From assembly GCF_000331225.1 (NCBI RefSeq), contig NZ_ANFY01000003.1, positions 226,001 to 290,000 of the forward strand: a stretch of DNA of 64,000 nt, written 5' to 3'. Of this stretch, positions 44,995 through 53,593 are shown piece by piece. Every line of letters starts with the position of its first letter. Within the stretch, counting starts at the first letter, position 1. The position numbers and the translations under genes were made by a program. The notes beneath the pieces are model-generated. The model did no database searches, was not told where the DNA came from, and saw only the letters and a program-made list of their open reading frames with translations. The stretch comes from Sandarakinorhabdus sp. AAP62. Its GTDB lineage: Bacteria > Pseudomonadota > Alphaproteobacteria > Sphingomonadales > Sphingomonadaceae.

Positions 44995-46554
44995 TCAGTC
45001 GGCGGTGACAGGCTTCGGCGCCGCGCCGGTGCTGTCCAGCGCGCGCCAGCGGTTCATCTGGCGCTGGAACTCGTTGAGATCGCGGCCGCCCAGTTCGGCA
45101 CCGCCGATGAAGCGCAGGGAAACCGGGTTCACCGCCTGCCCGCGCAGCCACACTTCATAATGCAGGTGAGCCCCCGTCGACAGGCCGGTCGAACCCACCG
45201 CGCCGATGCGCTGGCCCTGGCCCACGCGCTGCCCCGTCTTCACGTCGATGCGGCTCATATGGGCATAGGCGGTGGCGAGATCCTTGTTGTGGCGGATCAT
45301 CACATATTTGCCGTGGCCGCCATGCCAGCCGGCAAAGCTGACCGTGCCGCCGCCAGCCGCCATGATGGTCTGGCCGTGGCCGGCGTTGAAATCGACCCCC
45401 TTGTGCATCCGACTGAAGCCCAGCACCGGATGCAGGCGCATGCCAAAACGGCTTGTCATGCGGGCGCCATCCACCGGCGTCTTCATCAGGCCCTTCTTCA
45501 CGCCTTCGCCGCTGGCCTGGTAATATTCGCCTTTCCACAGGCCGATCTCGACCGGGTTCTTGCCTTGCCGTGCCAGCGCACCAAACAGCAATTTGCCGTG
45601 GCGCACTTCGCCGGTCTCGGCGCGATCCTGTTCGATGATGATGTCGAACCGGTCGGCCTTGCCCAGCCCACGCTGGAAATCGACGACGTGGCGCATCTGC
45701 TTGACGAATTCGGCAGCCTGGGTGCCCGGGATGCCGGCGCTGCGCAGCGCGCGATTGAGGCTGCCCGTCACCGGCGCGCTGACGCGAAGCGGGGTTGAAT
45801 CGACCGCGATCGGAATGCGCTTGAGGTTCAGGCCGCTCTCGCTGCGGCTGATCTCAACCCGCAGGTCAAAGGCGGCGCGCAGGGCCAGGCTTTCCAGTGG
45901 GCGCGGCACCGACTTCGATTCCCGCCGGCCCAGCACCAGCTCGGCCCTGGCATTGCCCCCGGGATTCAGGCCGGCCAGCAGCCGCGTCACCTCGGCTACA
46001 TCGCTGGTGCCAACGCCGGCATTGCGCAGCGCGCCAGACAGGCCACGCCGGCCGATGGTCACGCTGCGTTCCACCCGCGGCCGTTCCGGCGCTTCGGCCA
46101 ATGGCCGCAGCTGGCGCGGATCAACCCGCGGAACCGCGCCGGAAACCCCGCCAAACACCAGCGGCGCGACGGCATAGGCCTGGGCTTCGTCGCGCTGGGC
46201 CGGCGTCAATGGCGCGGGCACGGCTTCGTAAATGGGGGGCACGATGCTGCCGGCCAGCATGGCGCCGCCCACCAGTGCCGTGCAGGCCGCCATCTTCATC
46301 CACCAGCGCCGGCTGCCGATGGCGGTGCCAAGATCAAGATCAATGTCGCCCTGGGCGGCCGCGCGGCGCAGCCGCTGCCAGTCATCGGTCAGGCGCAGGC
46401 GTTCGGCTACGGCGGCGCGAACAGCAGTGCGGGTGACGGCCTGTCCGGCCCGAAGCAGTTGTGCTGCCACGGCAGAATTGGGCGCAGACAGCGGCCCCGG
46501 CAGCGCAATGCTGCCCCCGGCTGCCGGCTGAAGTCCCGGTTGATACAAACCCAT
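44995..46554 (-). CDS. M23 (LytM) family peptidoglycan metallopeptidase
   Basis: 519 aa. A cytosolic N-terminus of about 85 residues (with RLTDDWQRLRRAAAQGDI) leads to one transmembrane helix (about 88-108). A long periplasmic linker with two similar segments (LRNAGVGTSDVAEV and LRSAGIPGTQAAEF) then precedes the LytM domain (about 375-495). Zinc ligands are in MHKGVDFNAG (His 383, Asp 387) and HLHYEVW (about 460). It is expected to cut peptide cross-links, or to activate amidases if inactive; both active-site motifs look intact. A promoter lies in the gap upstream. Confidence 0.9.
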   Translation of the reverse strand: MGLYQPGLQPAAGGSIALPGPLSAPNSAVAAQLLRAGQAVTRTAVRAAVAERLRLTDDWQRLRRAAAQGDIDLDLGTAIGSRRWWMKMAACTALVGGAMLAGSIVPPIYEAVPAPLTPAQRDEAQAYAVAPLVFGGVSGAVPRVDPRQLRPLAEAPERPRVERSVTIGRRGLSGALRNAGVGTSDVAEVTRLLAGLNPGGNARAELVLGRRESKSVPRPLESLALRAAFDLRVEISRSESGLNLKRIPIAVDSTPLRVSAPVTGSLNRALRSAGIPGTQAAEFVKQMRHVVDFQRGLGKADRFDIIIEQDRAETGEVRHGKLLFGALARQGKNPVEIGLWKGEYYQASGEGVKKGLMKTPVDGARMTSRFGMRLHPVLGFSRMHKGVDFNAGHGQTIMAAGGGTVSFAGWHGGHGKYVMIRHNKDLATAYAHMSRIDVKTGQRVGQGQRIGAVGSTGLSTGAHLHYEVWLRGQAVNPVSLRFIGGAELGGRDLNEFQRQMNRWRALDSTGAAPKPVTAD

Positions 46555-46594
46555 TCCCCCATCTCCGAAAGTCGACCCGTCTTTACCAACGGTT

Positions 46595-46623
46595 AACTAT
46601 CGGTAGTTGCCGGATAAATTCAA
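46595..46623 (-). promoter_or_regulatory. Promoter of the M23 peptidase gene
   Basis: On the minus strand, TTGAAT (46623-46618) and ATAGTT (46600-46595) are 17 bp apart, about 40 nt before the M23 start. The 46555-46795 gap is less GC-rich than its surroundings and probably also holds the promoter of the divergent helicase gene. Confidence 0.5.
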
Positions 46624-46795
46624 TTCCGACGCATATATGGTTGATTTGCCTCTCCCGAGTCGCCGTGTCAATCGCGCAACAATCTGGGGACAAGTCAACC
46701 GGGATGAGCCGCCGTCATTATACGGTCACTTGCGTCGCCGATTCAGTCATGTCACCTTCTGGCCATGCACAACCGAGCCGGCTGTACATGATGAG

Positions 46796-49504
46796 GTGGC
46801 TGCAACGTCACCAGCAACGGAGGGGCCCAAAACGGCTCAAGTCCGCTTGTTCCCGGTCCGATTGCCACAGGCCCTTGCCGCCGCGCCTGCCGCGCTCCAG
46901 ATCAGTCGGGTGAACCGGTCCGCAGCCTCGCCCACCAACACCGGCAACAGCCGCGTAACCGCCGTTCTCGGTCCCACCAACACGGGCAAGACCCATCTCG
47001 CGGTGGAGCGCCTGTGCGGCCATGCCAGCGGCATCATCGGCTTCCCGCTGCGGCTGCTGGCCCGCGAAGTCTATGAAAAGGTGGTGGCCGCCAAGGGGGC
47101 GGCCTCGGTTGCGCTGATTACCGGGGAGGAAAAGATCGTGCCGCCCGGCGCGCGCTGGTTCCTGTGCACGGTGGAATCCATGCCGCTCGATCGCGAGGTG
47201 GCGTTCATTGCCATCGACGAAGGCCAGATGGGGGCCGACCCCGAACGCGGGCATGTCTTCACCGATCGCCTGCTCAGGGCGCGCGGTTATGCCGAAACCA
47301 TGATCCTGGGGTCAGAAACGCTGCGTCCGCTGATCCGCAAGCTCATTCCGGAGGCCGAGATCATCACCCGGCCACGCTTTTCCACGCTGGCCTATGCCGG
47401 ACCGAAGAAACTTTCGCGCCTGCCGCGCCGCACCGCCATTGTCGCCTTCACCGCCGCCGAAGTCTACGCCATCGCCGAGATGCTGCGCCGGCAGAAGGGC
47501 GGCGCCGCGGTGGTGATGGGCTCGCTTTCCCCGCGCACCCGCAACGCCCAGGTCGCCATGTACCAGTCGGGCGAGGTGGATTATCTGGTCGCCACCGATG
47601 CCATCGGCATGGGGCTGAACATGGATATCGCCCATGTCGCCTTTGCGGCCCTGGGCAAGTTTGATGGCAAGCGCCAGCGCCGGCTCAGCTTGTCGGAAAT
47701 GGCCCAGATTGCTGGCCGCGCTGGCCGCCACCAGCGCGATGGCACGTTCGGCACGGTGCAATTGGGCAGCGAGGCCAATTGCAGCTTCACGCCGGAGGAA
47801 ATCGAGGGGCTGGAGGAGCATCGCTTCGACCCGCTCACCCATCTCGTCTGGCGCAACACCGATCTGGATTTCTCCAGCCTGCCGCGGCTGGTCGCCACCA
47901 TGGATGAACGGCCGTTCCGCCCGGAACTGGTGCGGTCGGATGATGCCATCGATCTGGGCGTGCTCAAGCGGCTGGCCGGTGAACCCTGGGTCATGGAGCG
48001 CGCCAGCAGCCGGATGCTGGGCGAACGCGGCCTGTTCCGCCTGTGGCAGGCGTGCAGCCTGCCCGATTACCGCAAGACCGGCGTGGAAGCGCACACGCGG
48101 CTGGTGGGCCGGGTGTTCCGCCATCTCACCGAAGGCCGTGGCCGCCTGCCGGATGCATGGATTGCCTCGGAAATCGCGCATCTCGACCGCGTCACGGGTG
48201 ACGTGGAAGCGATTGCCGACCGCATCGCTGCGGCGCGCACCTGGACTTATGTGGCGCACCGGCCCGACTGGGTCGACAATCCGATCCAATGGGCAGAACG
48301 GACGCGGGCGCTGGAAGACCGGCTTTCGGATGCATTGCACGGGGCGTTGACCCAGCGCTTCGTCGATCGCCGCACGGCGGTGCTGCTGAAGGATCTGAAG
48401 GCGCGCGGGGTCTCGGCGCATGTGCTGATCGAGCCGGATGGCGGTGTTGCGGTTGACGGCGAGATGATCGGCCGCCTCGATGGGTTCCGCTTTACCGCTG
48501 ACGCGGCCGCGCGGGCCGGCGAGCAGCGGTTGTTGCTGGCGGCGGCCGAGCGGCATTTGTCGCGCGAACTGGCCGCGCGCGCCAGGCGGCTGGCGTTGGC
48601 TGAAGACGCCGAATTTGCCCTGGATTTCGATGGCAGCCTGCCGCCGCGCCTGTTGTGGCAGGGCGCGCGGGTGGCGGTGCTGCGCAAGGGGCGCGATGCG
48701 CTGGCACCGCGTGTCGAGCTTGATCGCGCCATCACTGCACTCGGGCCTGATGATCGCCGGCGCGTTGCGGAACGGCTGGAGCGTTTCGTGGGGGAAGCCA
48801 TCGCCCATGTCGCGGCGCCGCTCGCCAAGGTGCAGGCGCTGCGGGCCGAGGTTTCGGCCCCGGCGCGCGGCCTGATCGTGCAGCTGGTGGAAGGACTGGG
48901 CGTGCTGGCCCGCGAGCATGTCGCCCAACAATTGGTGGGCGTCACCCGCGCTGACCGGCAGGCGCTGAGCCGCTGCGGCGTGCGCATGGGGCCTTTGCAT
49001 TTGTTCGTGCCGGCTCTGCTGCGCCCGGAACCGACGCGCTGGCGGCTGGCATTGTGGGCGGTGGCCAGCGAGTTGGCCAGTCTGCCGCCACTGCCGTCAC
49101 CGGGCCGCGTCTCGCTTTCGGGTGCCGCTGTCGAAGCGCCTGCCGATGTGCTGCTGGTGGCCGGTTTCTGGCGGCTGGGCAGCGGCAAGGATGCGATTGC
49201 CGTGCGCATCGACATGGTCGATCGCCTGTCCCGCCACATTCACGAGCGCCGTGATGGCCGCGCGCCGTTCATGCCCGATCCCAATTGGGCGTCCACGCTC
49301 GGCCTGTCGCAGGACGGGCTGGCGCGGTTGCTGCGGGCACTGGGCTATCGTCCGCGCCTGGTTGACGGCGCACCGCATTTCGCCTGGGCCGGGCCACCCC
49401 GGCCTGCCATTCGCCGGTCAACGCCGGCGGACGAAGCCATTCCTTTGGCCAGAGGGAACGAGGCTTCGCCTTTTGCCAGTCTGGCCGCGATGATGAGGAG
49501 GTAG
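46796..49504 (+). CDS. SUV3-like DEAD-box RNA helicase
   Basis: About 902 aa from GTG 46796. The start is uncertain: the frame is open from 46607 but third-position GC is low until about 46850, so TTG 46847 or GTG 46910 are alternatives. Helicase motifs are: Walker A GPTNTGKTH, motif II DEGQ in FIAIDEGQMG (DExH-like), ATDAIGMGLNMD and QIAGRAGR (motif VI). A C-terminal SUV3-type region follows (about 390-900). Mitochondrial SUV3 unwinds RNA for degradation; alphaproteobacterial homologues are probably its relatives. An S4 gene follows 3 nt later. Confidence 0.88.
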   Translation: MAATSPATEGPKTAQVRLFPVRLPQALAAAPAALQISRVNRSAASPTNTGNSRVTAVLGPTNTGKTHLAVERLCGHASGIIGFPLRLLAREVYEKVVAAKGAASVALITGEEKIVPPGARWFLCTVESMPLDREVAFIAIDEGQMGADPERGHVFTDRLLRARGYAETMILGSETLRPLIRKLIPEAEIITRPRFSTLAYAGPKKLSRLPRRTAIVAFTAAEVYAIAEMLRRQKGGAAVVMGSLSPRTRNAQVAMYQSGEVDYLVATDAIGMGLNMDIAHVAFAALGKFDGKRQRRLSLSEMAQIAGRAGRHQRDGTFGTVQLGSEANCSFTPEEIEGLEEHRFDPLTHLVWRNTDLDFSSLPRLVATMDERPFRPELVRSDDAIDLGVLKRLAGEPWVMERASSRMLGERGLFRLWQACSLPDYRKTGVEAHTRLVGRVFRHLTEGRGRLPDAWIASEIAHLDRVTGDVEAIADRIAAARTWTYVAHRPDWVDNPIQWAERTRALEDRLSDALHGALTQRFVDRRTAVLLKDLKARGVSAHVLIEPDGGVAVDGEMIGRLDGFRFTADAAARAGEQRLLLAAAERHLSRELAARARRLALAEDAEFALDFDGSLPPRLLWQGARVAVLRKGRDALAPRVELDRAITALGPDDRRRVAERLERFVGEAIAHVAAPLAKVQALRAEVSAPARGLIVQLVEGLGVLAREHVAQQLVGVTRADRQALSRCGVRMGPLHLFVPALLRPEPTRWRLALWAVASELASLPPLPSPGRVSLSGAAVEAPADVLLVAGFWRLGSGKDAIAVRIDMVDRLSRHIHERRDGRAPFMPDPNWASTLGLSQDGLARLLRALGYRPRLVDGAPHFAWAGPPRPAIRRSTPADEAIPLARGNEASPFASLAAMMRR

Positions 49505-49507
49505 CAT

Positions 49508-49852
49508 TTGGTCTACGGAGCAGGGCTGAGATTGGACAAATATCTGTGGTTTGCGCGCCTGGCGCCATCCCGATCCCACGCTCAGGACCTGTGTGAAAGC
49601 CGAAGACTGCGCATTGATGGCCGGGTGGTCGATCGCGCCTCGGCCCTGGTCAGGGCGGGCGCGGTGCTGAGCTGGCCGCGCGGTGACGATGTGATCGTGG
49701 TGCGGGTCGAAGGCCTGCCGGAACGGCGCGGGCCCTATGCCGAAGCCCGCGAATTTTACACCGATCTCAGCCCCGCGCGGGCGTCGATCAGTGCCGATGC
49801 GATGCTTGGGTCGCAAGATGCCCTCTTGCCAGAGGCCTTCGCCCTCGCCTAA
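49508..49852 (+). CDS. S4-domain RNA-binding protein (Hsp15-like)
   Basis: 114 aa from TTG 49508, which has AGGAGGT five bases upstream, a near-ideal ribosome site that decides the start. The S4 domain covers about residues 8-70 ([20 protein letters not shown], then [12 protein letters not shown]). Hsp15-type proteins bind 50S subunits carrying stalled peptidyl-tRNA. The C-terminal part is short and acidic. Coupling to the helicase suggests a shared RNA-handling role, which is inferred. Confidence 0.85.
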   Translation: MVYGAGLRLDKYLWFARLAPSRSHAQDLCESRRLRIDGRVVDRASALVRAGAVLSWPRGDDVIVVRVEGLPERRGPYAEAREFYTDLSPARASISADAMLGSQDALLPEAFALA

Positions 49853-49916
49853 GGCGCGATCATGTTATCTGCGGTCACCAGCCTTTGGCGGCTGCGTCCG
49901 CCCGGAGGGGAGATTT

Positions 49917-50255
49917 ATGGCCTACGTCGTCACCGAAGCCTGCATCAAGTGCAAGTATATGGATTGCGTCGAAGTCTGTCCGGTGGACTGCTTCTACGAA
50001 GGCGAGACCATGGTGGTGATCAACCCCAACGAATGCATCGATTGCGGCGTGTGCGAACCGGAATGCCCGGCTGAAGCCATCCTGCCCGATACCGAAGGCG
50101 GCCTTGAAAAGTGGATGGAGCTGAACGCCACCTATTCCGCCCAGTGGCCCAACATCACCATGAAGGGTGAGACCCCGGACGATGCCGATTCGCACAAGGG
50201 CGAGGACGGCAAGTTCGACAAATATTTCACGCCGACCCCGGGCAAAGGCTCGTAA
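49917..50255 (+). CDS. fdxA: Ferredoxin FdxA (7-iron type)
   Basis: 112 aa, the usual length. The N-terminal cluster motif is [18 protein letters not shown] and the second is [16 protein letters not shown], giving one 3Fe-4S and one 4Fe-4S site. The C-terminal extension ([16 protein letters not shown]) is typical. GGAGGGGAG precedes the ATG. It transfers low-potential electrons in the cytosol. An intrinsic terminator follows at once. Confidence 0.95.
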   Translation: MAYVVTEACIKCKYMDCVEVCPVDCFYEGETMVVINPNECIDCGVCEPECPAEAILPDTEGGLEKWMELNATYSAQWPNITMKGETPDDADSHKGEDGKFDKYFTPTPGKGS

Positions 50256-50268
50256 GAGCGGCCAGAAT

Positions 50269-50310
50269 GGCTCATTTCAGGCCGGAAAACGGCCAGAAGT
50301 GAGACCTTTT
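50269..50310 (+). terminator. Intrinsic terminator after fdxA
   Basis: A stem of about 15 bp runs from 50269 to 50306: GG/CC, CTCATTTC/GAAGTGAG with one G-U, a single A/A mismatch, then GGCCG/CGGCC around a GAAAA loop, with one bulged A. TTTT follows. Confidence 0.75.
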
Positions 50311-50597
50311 GACCCGAAACTGCCATTTTTGTTGCCTCAGGCGGCTAATGGCATGGCAATTGTGACAAGTTTCTGATACACGATGCACGTGATCGGCGGT
50401 GATGTGCCTCCGATCGGTTTCGCCGGTTCCGTCGCCGCAATCGCCAACCTGCCAGGCGGGCAACGGGCCAGGGTCATGCAAGACAGGCAGGCAGGCACGT
50501 CACGCGGTCATCAGCAGCAAAACCGGCAGCGCGCACTGCGCATGCCGGTGCCTCTCGACTGATCTCGACGGCCTGATCAGAAAAGGATGTTGGATCA
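50311..50597 (+). other. Gap upstream of carD
   Basis: This 287-nt stretch holds the carD promoter and leader but no gene that I can support. It is AT-richer at 50311-50400 than later. No promoter with good spacing could be picked confidently, and no riboswitch was recognised. AGGATG-type ribosome-site sequence lies just before carD. Confidence 0.4.
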
Positions 50598-51101
50598 ATG
50601 GCAATTGCCAAACCGCTCGGTTTCGAAGTCGGTGATTATGTCGTGTACCCCAAGCATGGCGTGGGGCGCGTCGTGGAAATCCAGAGCCAGCATATCGCGG
50701 GCACATCGCTCGATCTGTTCGTGCTGCGCTTCGAGAAAGAGCGGATGACGCTGCGCGTGCCGACCAACAAGGCCGAAGGCGTGGGCATGCGCAAGCTGTC
50801 GAGCCAGGCCACCATGAACGAAGCCCTGACCACGCTGAAGGGCAAGCCGCGCATCAAGCGCACCATGTGGTCGCGCCGCGCCCAGGAATATGAAGCCAAG
50901 ATCAACTCGGGCGATCTGGTGAGCATCGCCGAAGTGGTGCGCGATCTGCACCGCGCCGAAGATCAGCCGGAACAGAGCTATTCCGAACGGCAGATCTATG
51001 AAGCCGCCATTGGCCGCCTGGCGCGCGAACTTGCTGCGATGGAAAACATCGACGAGCCGGCCGCCCAGCAGAAGATCGAGCAGGTGCTGAAAGCCGCCTG
51101 A
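50598..51101 (+). CDS. carD: CarD family transcription factor (CdnL-type)
   Basis: 167 aa. The N-terminal RNA polymerase-interacting Tudor-like domain (about residues 8-65) has FEVGDYVVYPKHGVGRVVEI and LDLFVLRFEKERMTLRVPT. The helical C-terminal domain binds upstream promoter DNA (about 75-165, with WSRRAQEYEAKINSGD). In Caulobacter the homologue CdnL supports rRNA and biosynthetic promoters. A likely target, the rRNA operon, starts 12 kb downstream. A Rho-independent terminator separates it from fdxA. Confidence 0.93.
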   Translation: MAIAKPLGFEVGDYVVYPKHGVGRVVEIQSQHIAGTSLDLFVLRFEKERMTLRVPTNKAEGVGMRKLSSQATMNEALTTLKGKPRIKRTMWSRRAQEYEAKINSGDLVSIAEVVRDLHRAEDQPEQSYSERQIYEAAIGRLARELAAMENIDEPAAQQKIEQVLKAA

Positions 51102-51236
51102 ATCACGCCAGCCTGACCGAACATGCGCCGGCACTGGCGGGGAATCCCGCTGGTGTCGGCATTTTCGTATGTGCAGCCGCGATCGGCGGTCCGTCGTGTC
51201 ACGGGCATCCGCTGCGCCGGGCTTGCGCCATTCGTG

Positions 51237-51268
51237 CCTTTGTGTATTATTACTGCAATACACAAAGG
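51237..51268 (+). promoter_or_regulatory. 12-bp inverted repeat over the DUF2807 ribosome site
   Basis: CCTTTGTGTATT (51237-51248) and AATACACAAAGG (51257-51268) are perfect complements around an 8-nt spacer. The right arm contains the AAAGGA ribosome site of the gene at 51279. It may be an operator for a dimeric repressor (the GTGTA...TACAC core resembles GntR/YtrA-type sites) or an mRNA hairpin that blocks translation. It stands out as AT-rich in a GC-rich region. Confidence 0.6.
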
Positions 51269-51278
51269 AATCTGCCCC

Positions 51279-51956
51279 ATGATCCGTCCTGCCCTGCTGA
51301 TCCTCGCCACCCTTGCCGCCGTGTCGGCCGATGCGGCTGAGCGCCGGTTCGACGCCAGCGGCTTTGACCGGGTGGCCATCAGTGGCTCCGACAACGTCAA
51401 TATCCGCACCGGCAACAGTTTCTCGGTGGTCGCCACCGGCGCACGGGATGATCTCGACCGGCTTGAGGTCAAGGTGGAAGCCGGTCAGCTGAAGATCGGC
51501 CGCAAGTCCGGCAATTGGCGCTGGGGCGGCAAGGACGTCACCATCGCGGTGACCATGCCGGCGTTGCGCGGCCTCGCCTTGTCCGGCTCTTCCGACGTGA
51601 CCGCCGACAAGGGCGCAGCCGATGTGTTCGACGCCAAGGTGAGCGGCTCCGGTGACCTGTCAGTGGCCAGCCTGGATGCCAAGACCGCCAATATCAGCGT
51701 GTCGGGTTCGGGCAATGTCATGATGGCGGGACGCTGCGGCGCCCAGAATATCAGCATCGCCGGCAGCGGCGACGTTGATCTGTCGCGGCTTGCCTGTGTC
51801 AACTCGTCGATCCGCATTGCCGGTTCTGGCGATGTCAGGGCGCGGGTCAGCGGTGAGGCTGCGATCCGCATTGCCGGTGCGGGCAATGTCGACATCACCG
51901 GCGGCGCCAAGTGCACGAAGAAGATCGCCGGCAGCGGCAACGTGCGCTGCAGCTGA
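51279..51956 (+). CDS. DUF2807 (head-GIN domain) secreted protein
   Basis: 225 aa. A signal peptide (MIRPALLILATLAAVSADA) precedes a long right-handed beta-helix built of short Gly-Ser repeats: ALSGSSDVTAD, KVSGSGDLSVAS, SVSGSGNVMMAG, SIAGSGDVDLSR, RIAGSGDVRARV and RIAGAGNVDITG. About seven turns can be counted. This is the DUF2807 pattern, thought to be surface or periplasmic, with unknown role. Two late Cys (GAKC, NVRC) may pair. It lies downstream of a ribosome-site-covering inverted repeat. Confidence 0.85.
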   Translation: MIRPALLILATLAAVSADAAERRFDASGFDRVAISGSDNVNIRTGNSFSVVATGARDDLDRLEVKVEAGQLKIGRKSGNWRWGGKDVTIAVTMPALRGLALSGSSDVTADKGAADVFDAKVSGSGDLSVASLDAKTANISVSGSGNVMMAGRCGAQNISIAGSGDVDLSRLACVNSSIRIAGSGDVRARVSGEAAIRIAGAGNVDITGGAKCTKKIAGSGNVRCS

Positions 51957-52535
51957 TCAACCCTGCCAGTGGCTGATCACCGCTGACAGATCAGGCCGGG
52001 GCCGTTCTTCCAGCGGCTTGGCCTGGGTGCCGATGAAGAAGAAGCCGGCGATGCGTTCGGGTGCTGCGCCGCCGAGCAGGGCGAGCACCTTTTCATCAAA
52101 CGCCGCCCAGCCGGTGAGCCAATTGGGGACAAAGCCATGGGCATGGGCGGCAAGGCACAGATTCTGGCAGGCCGCGCCCACCGACAATTCCTGTTCCCAT
52201 AGCGGGATATGGCTTTGCTTCGGGCTGGCGATCACCACCACAAGGCACGGCGCGTTGGCGGCGAACTGCTGCACCGCCTCCAATTCCAGTCGGCCGGCCT
52301 CTGGCTTGCCGGTACGGTAGATAGCCAGCAGAGCCTCGCCAAAGGCGGCGCGATTCTCGATCACCACGAACCGCCAGGGATTGAGCTTGCCATGATCGGG
52401 CACGCGCGCTGCGGCCGCGATGATAGCCTGCAACTGGCCGGCATTGGGGCCGGGCGCCAGCATGTCGCGCGCTTTGCCGGAACGACGGGTGGCGAGCAGA
52501 GTGGCAGTGCTAGTGGAATCGTTGAAGCTGTCCAT
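51957..52535 (-). CDS. Nitroreductase family protein (FMN-dependent)
   Basis: 192 aa from MDSFNDSTST (an upstream in-frame extension to 52634 lies over the divergent start region and is rejected). Family features are LLATRRSGKARDMLAPGP, HGKLNPWRFVVIENR (FMN contact Arg/Asn region), SVGAACQNLCLAAHAHG and PLEERPRPDLSAVI. Members reduce nitro groups or other electrophiles with NAD(P)H. It is divergent from a nitronate monooxygenase, a pairing that fits nitro-compound handling. Confidence 0.88.
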   Translation of the reverse strand: MDSFNDSTSTATLLATRRSGKARDMLAPGPNAGQLQAIIAAAARVPDHGKLNPWRFVVIENRAAFGEALLAIYRTGKPEAGRLELEAVQQFAANAPCLVVVIASPKQSHIPLWEQELSVGAACQNLCLAAHAHGFVPNWLTGWAAFDEKVLALLGGAAPERIAGFFFIGTQAKPLEERPRPDLSAVISHWQG

Positions 52536-52600
52536 GGCCGCGGCTTTATCTGCGCTGGCCGGCTTGCGCCAGTGCGGCGCACCTGCGCACCATCGCCGCC

Positions 52601-53593
52601 ATGACCCGGTTTGAATCACGCTTTGGTCTGTCACTGCCGGTGGCGCTGGCCCCGATGGCAGTCGCCGGCGGCGGCACTCTGGCGGCGGCCTGTGCGAAGG
52701 CCGGGGCGCTGGGGCTGGTCGGCGGCGGCTATGGCGATCTCGAATGGCTGCGGGCCCAGTGGTCCTTGGCCAGCGACGCTGCGGCGGATGCCAGGGGCCG
52801 GCTGGGCTGCGGCTTCATCAGCTGGCGTCTGGATCAGGACGACAGCGCGCTCGCCTGGTTGCTCGATCAGCCGTTGCGCCCTGCGGTCGTGCTGTTGAGC
52901 TTCGGCGATCCCGGCCGCCATGCCATGCGGCTGCAGGCGGCGGGCGTGCCGCTGATCGTGCAGGTGCAGCGGCTGGCCCAGGTGATGCCAGCCGTGGACG
53001 CCGGCGCCCGCGTGATCGTGGTGCAGGGCCAGGAAGCCGGCGGCCACGGCGCGGCGGCCCCTCACGGGCGCGGCACGCTGGCGCTGGTGCCGGAAGCCGC
53101 CGATCTTTTGTCGGCGCGCGCGCCTGATGTGCTGCTGCTGGCGGCCGGCGGGGTGGCCGATGGGCGCGGGCTGGCCGCCGTGCAGGCGCTGGGCGCCGAT
53201 GGCGCGTTGATCGGCACCCGGCTGTGGGCCAGCCGGGAGGCCCTGGTGCCGCCCGCTGCCCATGCGGCGGCATTGGCCGCCAGTGGCGACGACACGGCGC
53301 GATCGGGCGTGTTCGACATCTTGCGCCGCAAGAACTGGCCGCCGGCCTATGATTTTCGCGCCCTCGACAATGATATGCATCGGCACTGGTTGCCGCGCCT
53401 GGCGGACCTGGTGGCCGATCCGGCTGCGGCTCGCGCTGATTATGATTCGGGTGTGGCGGCAGCAGATCCGGCGCGCATGCATGTCACCGTGGGCGAAGCG
53501 GTTGGCCTGGTGCGCGATCTGCCCGATACCGCCAGCCTGTTGGCCCGGATCGCCCGGGAATGGCAGGCAGCACGGGCGCGACTGTCACTCTGA
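52601..53593 (+). CDS. Nitronate monooxygenase-like FMN enzyme, second copy
   Basis: 330 aa TIM barrel. The opening LPVALAPMAVAGGGTLAAAC and the FMN motif VVQGQEAGGHGAAAPHG (Gly-Gly-His) with LLAAGGVADGRGLAAVQALG are those of the nitronate monooxygenase group. It differs from the copy at 30403 in having a longer C-terminal region (about residues 215-330). It shares a 65-nt divergent control region with the nitroreductase. Its 3' end overlaps the convergent amidohydrolase by 9 nt. Confidence 0.82.
   Translation: MTRFESRFGLSLPVALAPMAVAGGGTLAAACAKAGALGLVGGGYGDLEWLRAQWSLASDAAADARGRLGCGFISWRLDQDDSALAWLLDQPLRPAVVLLSFGDPGRHAMRLQAAGVPLIVQVQRLAQVMPAVDAGARVIVVQGQEAGGHGAAAPHGRGTLALVPEAADLLSARAPDVLLLAAGGVADGRGLAAVQALGADGALIGTRLWASREALVPPAAHAAALAASGDDTARSGVFDILRRKNWPPAYDFRALDNDMHRHWLPRLADLVADPAAARADYDSGVAAADPARMHVTVGEAVGLVRDLPDTASLLARIAREWQAARARLSL

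Noticed and set aside
43670..45798. A 689-codon plus-strand frame across DUF3429, the methyltransferase and the M23 gene
   Set aside because: It runs antisense across three real genes and their gaps, with typical shadow composition.
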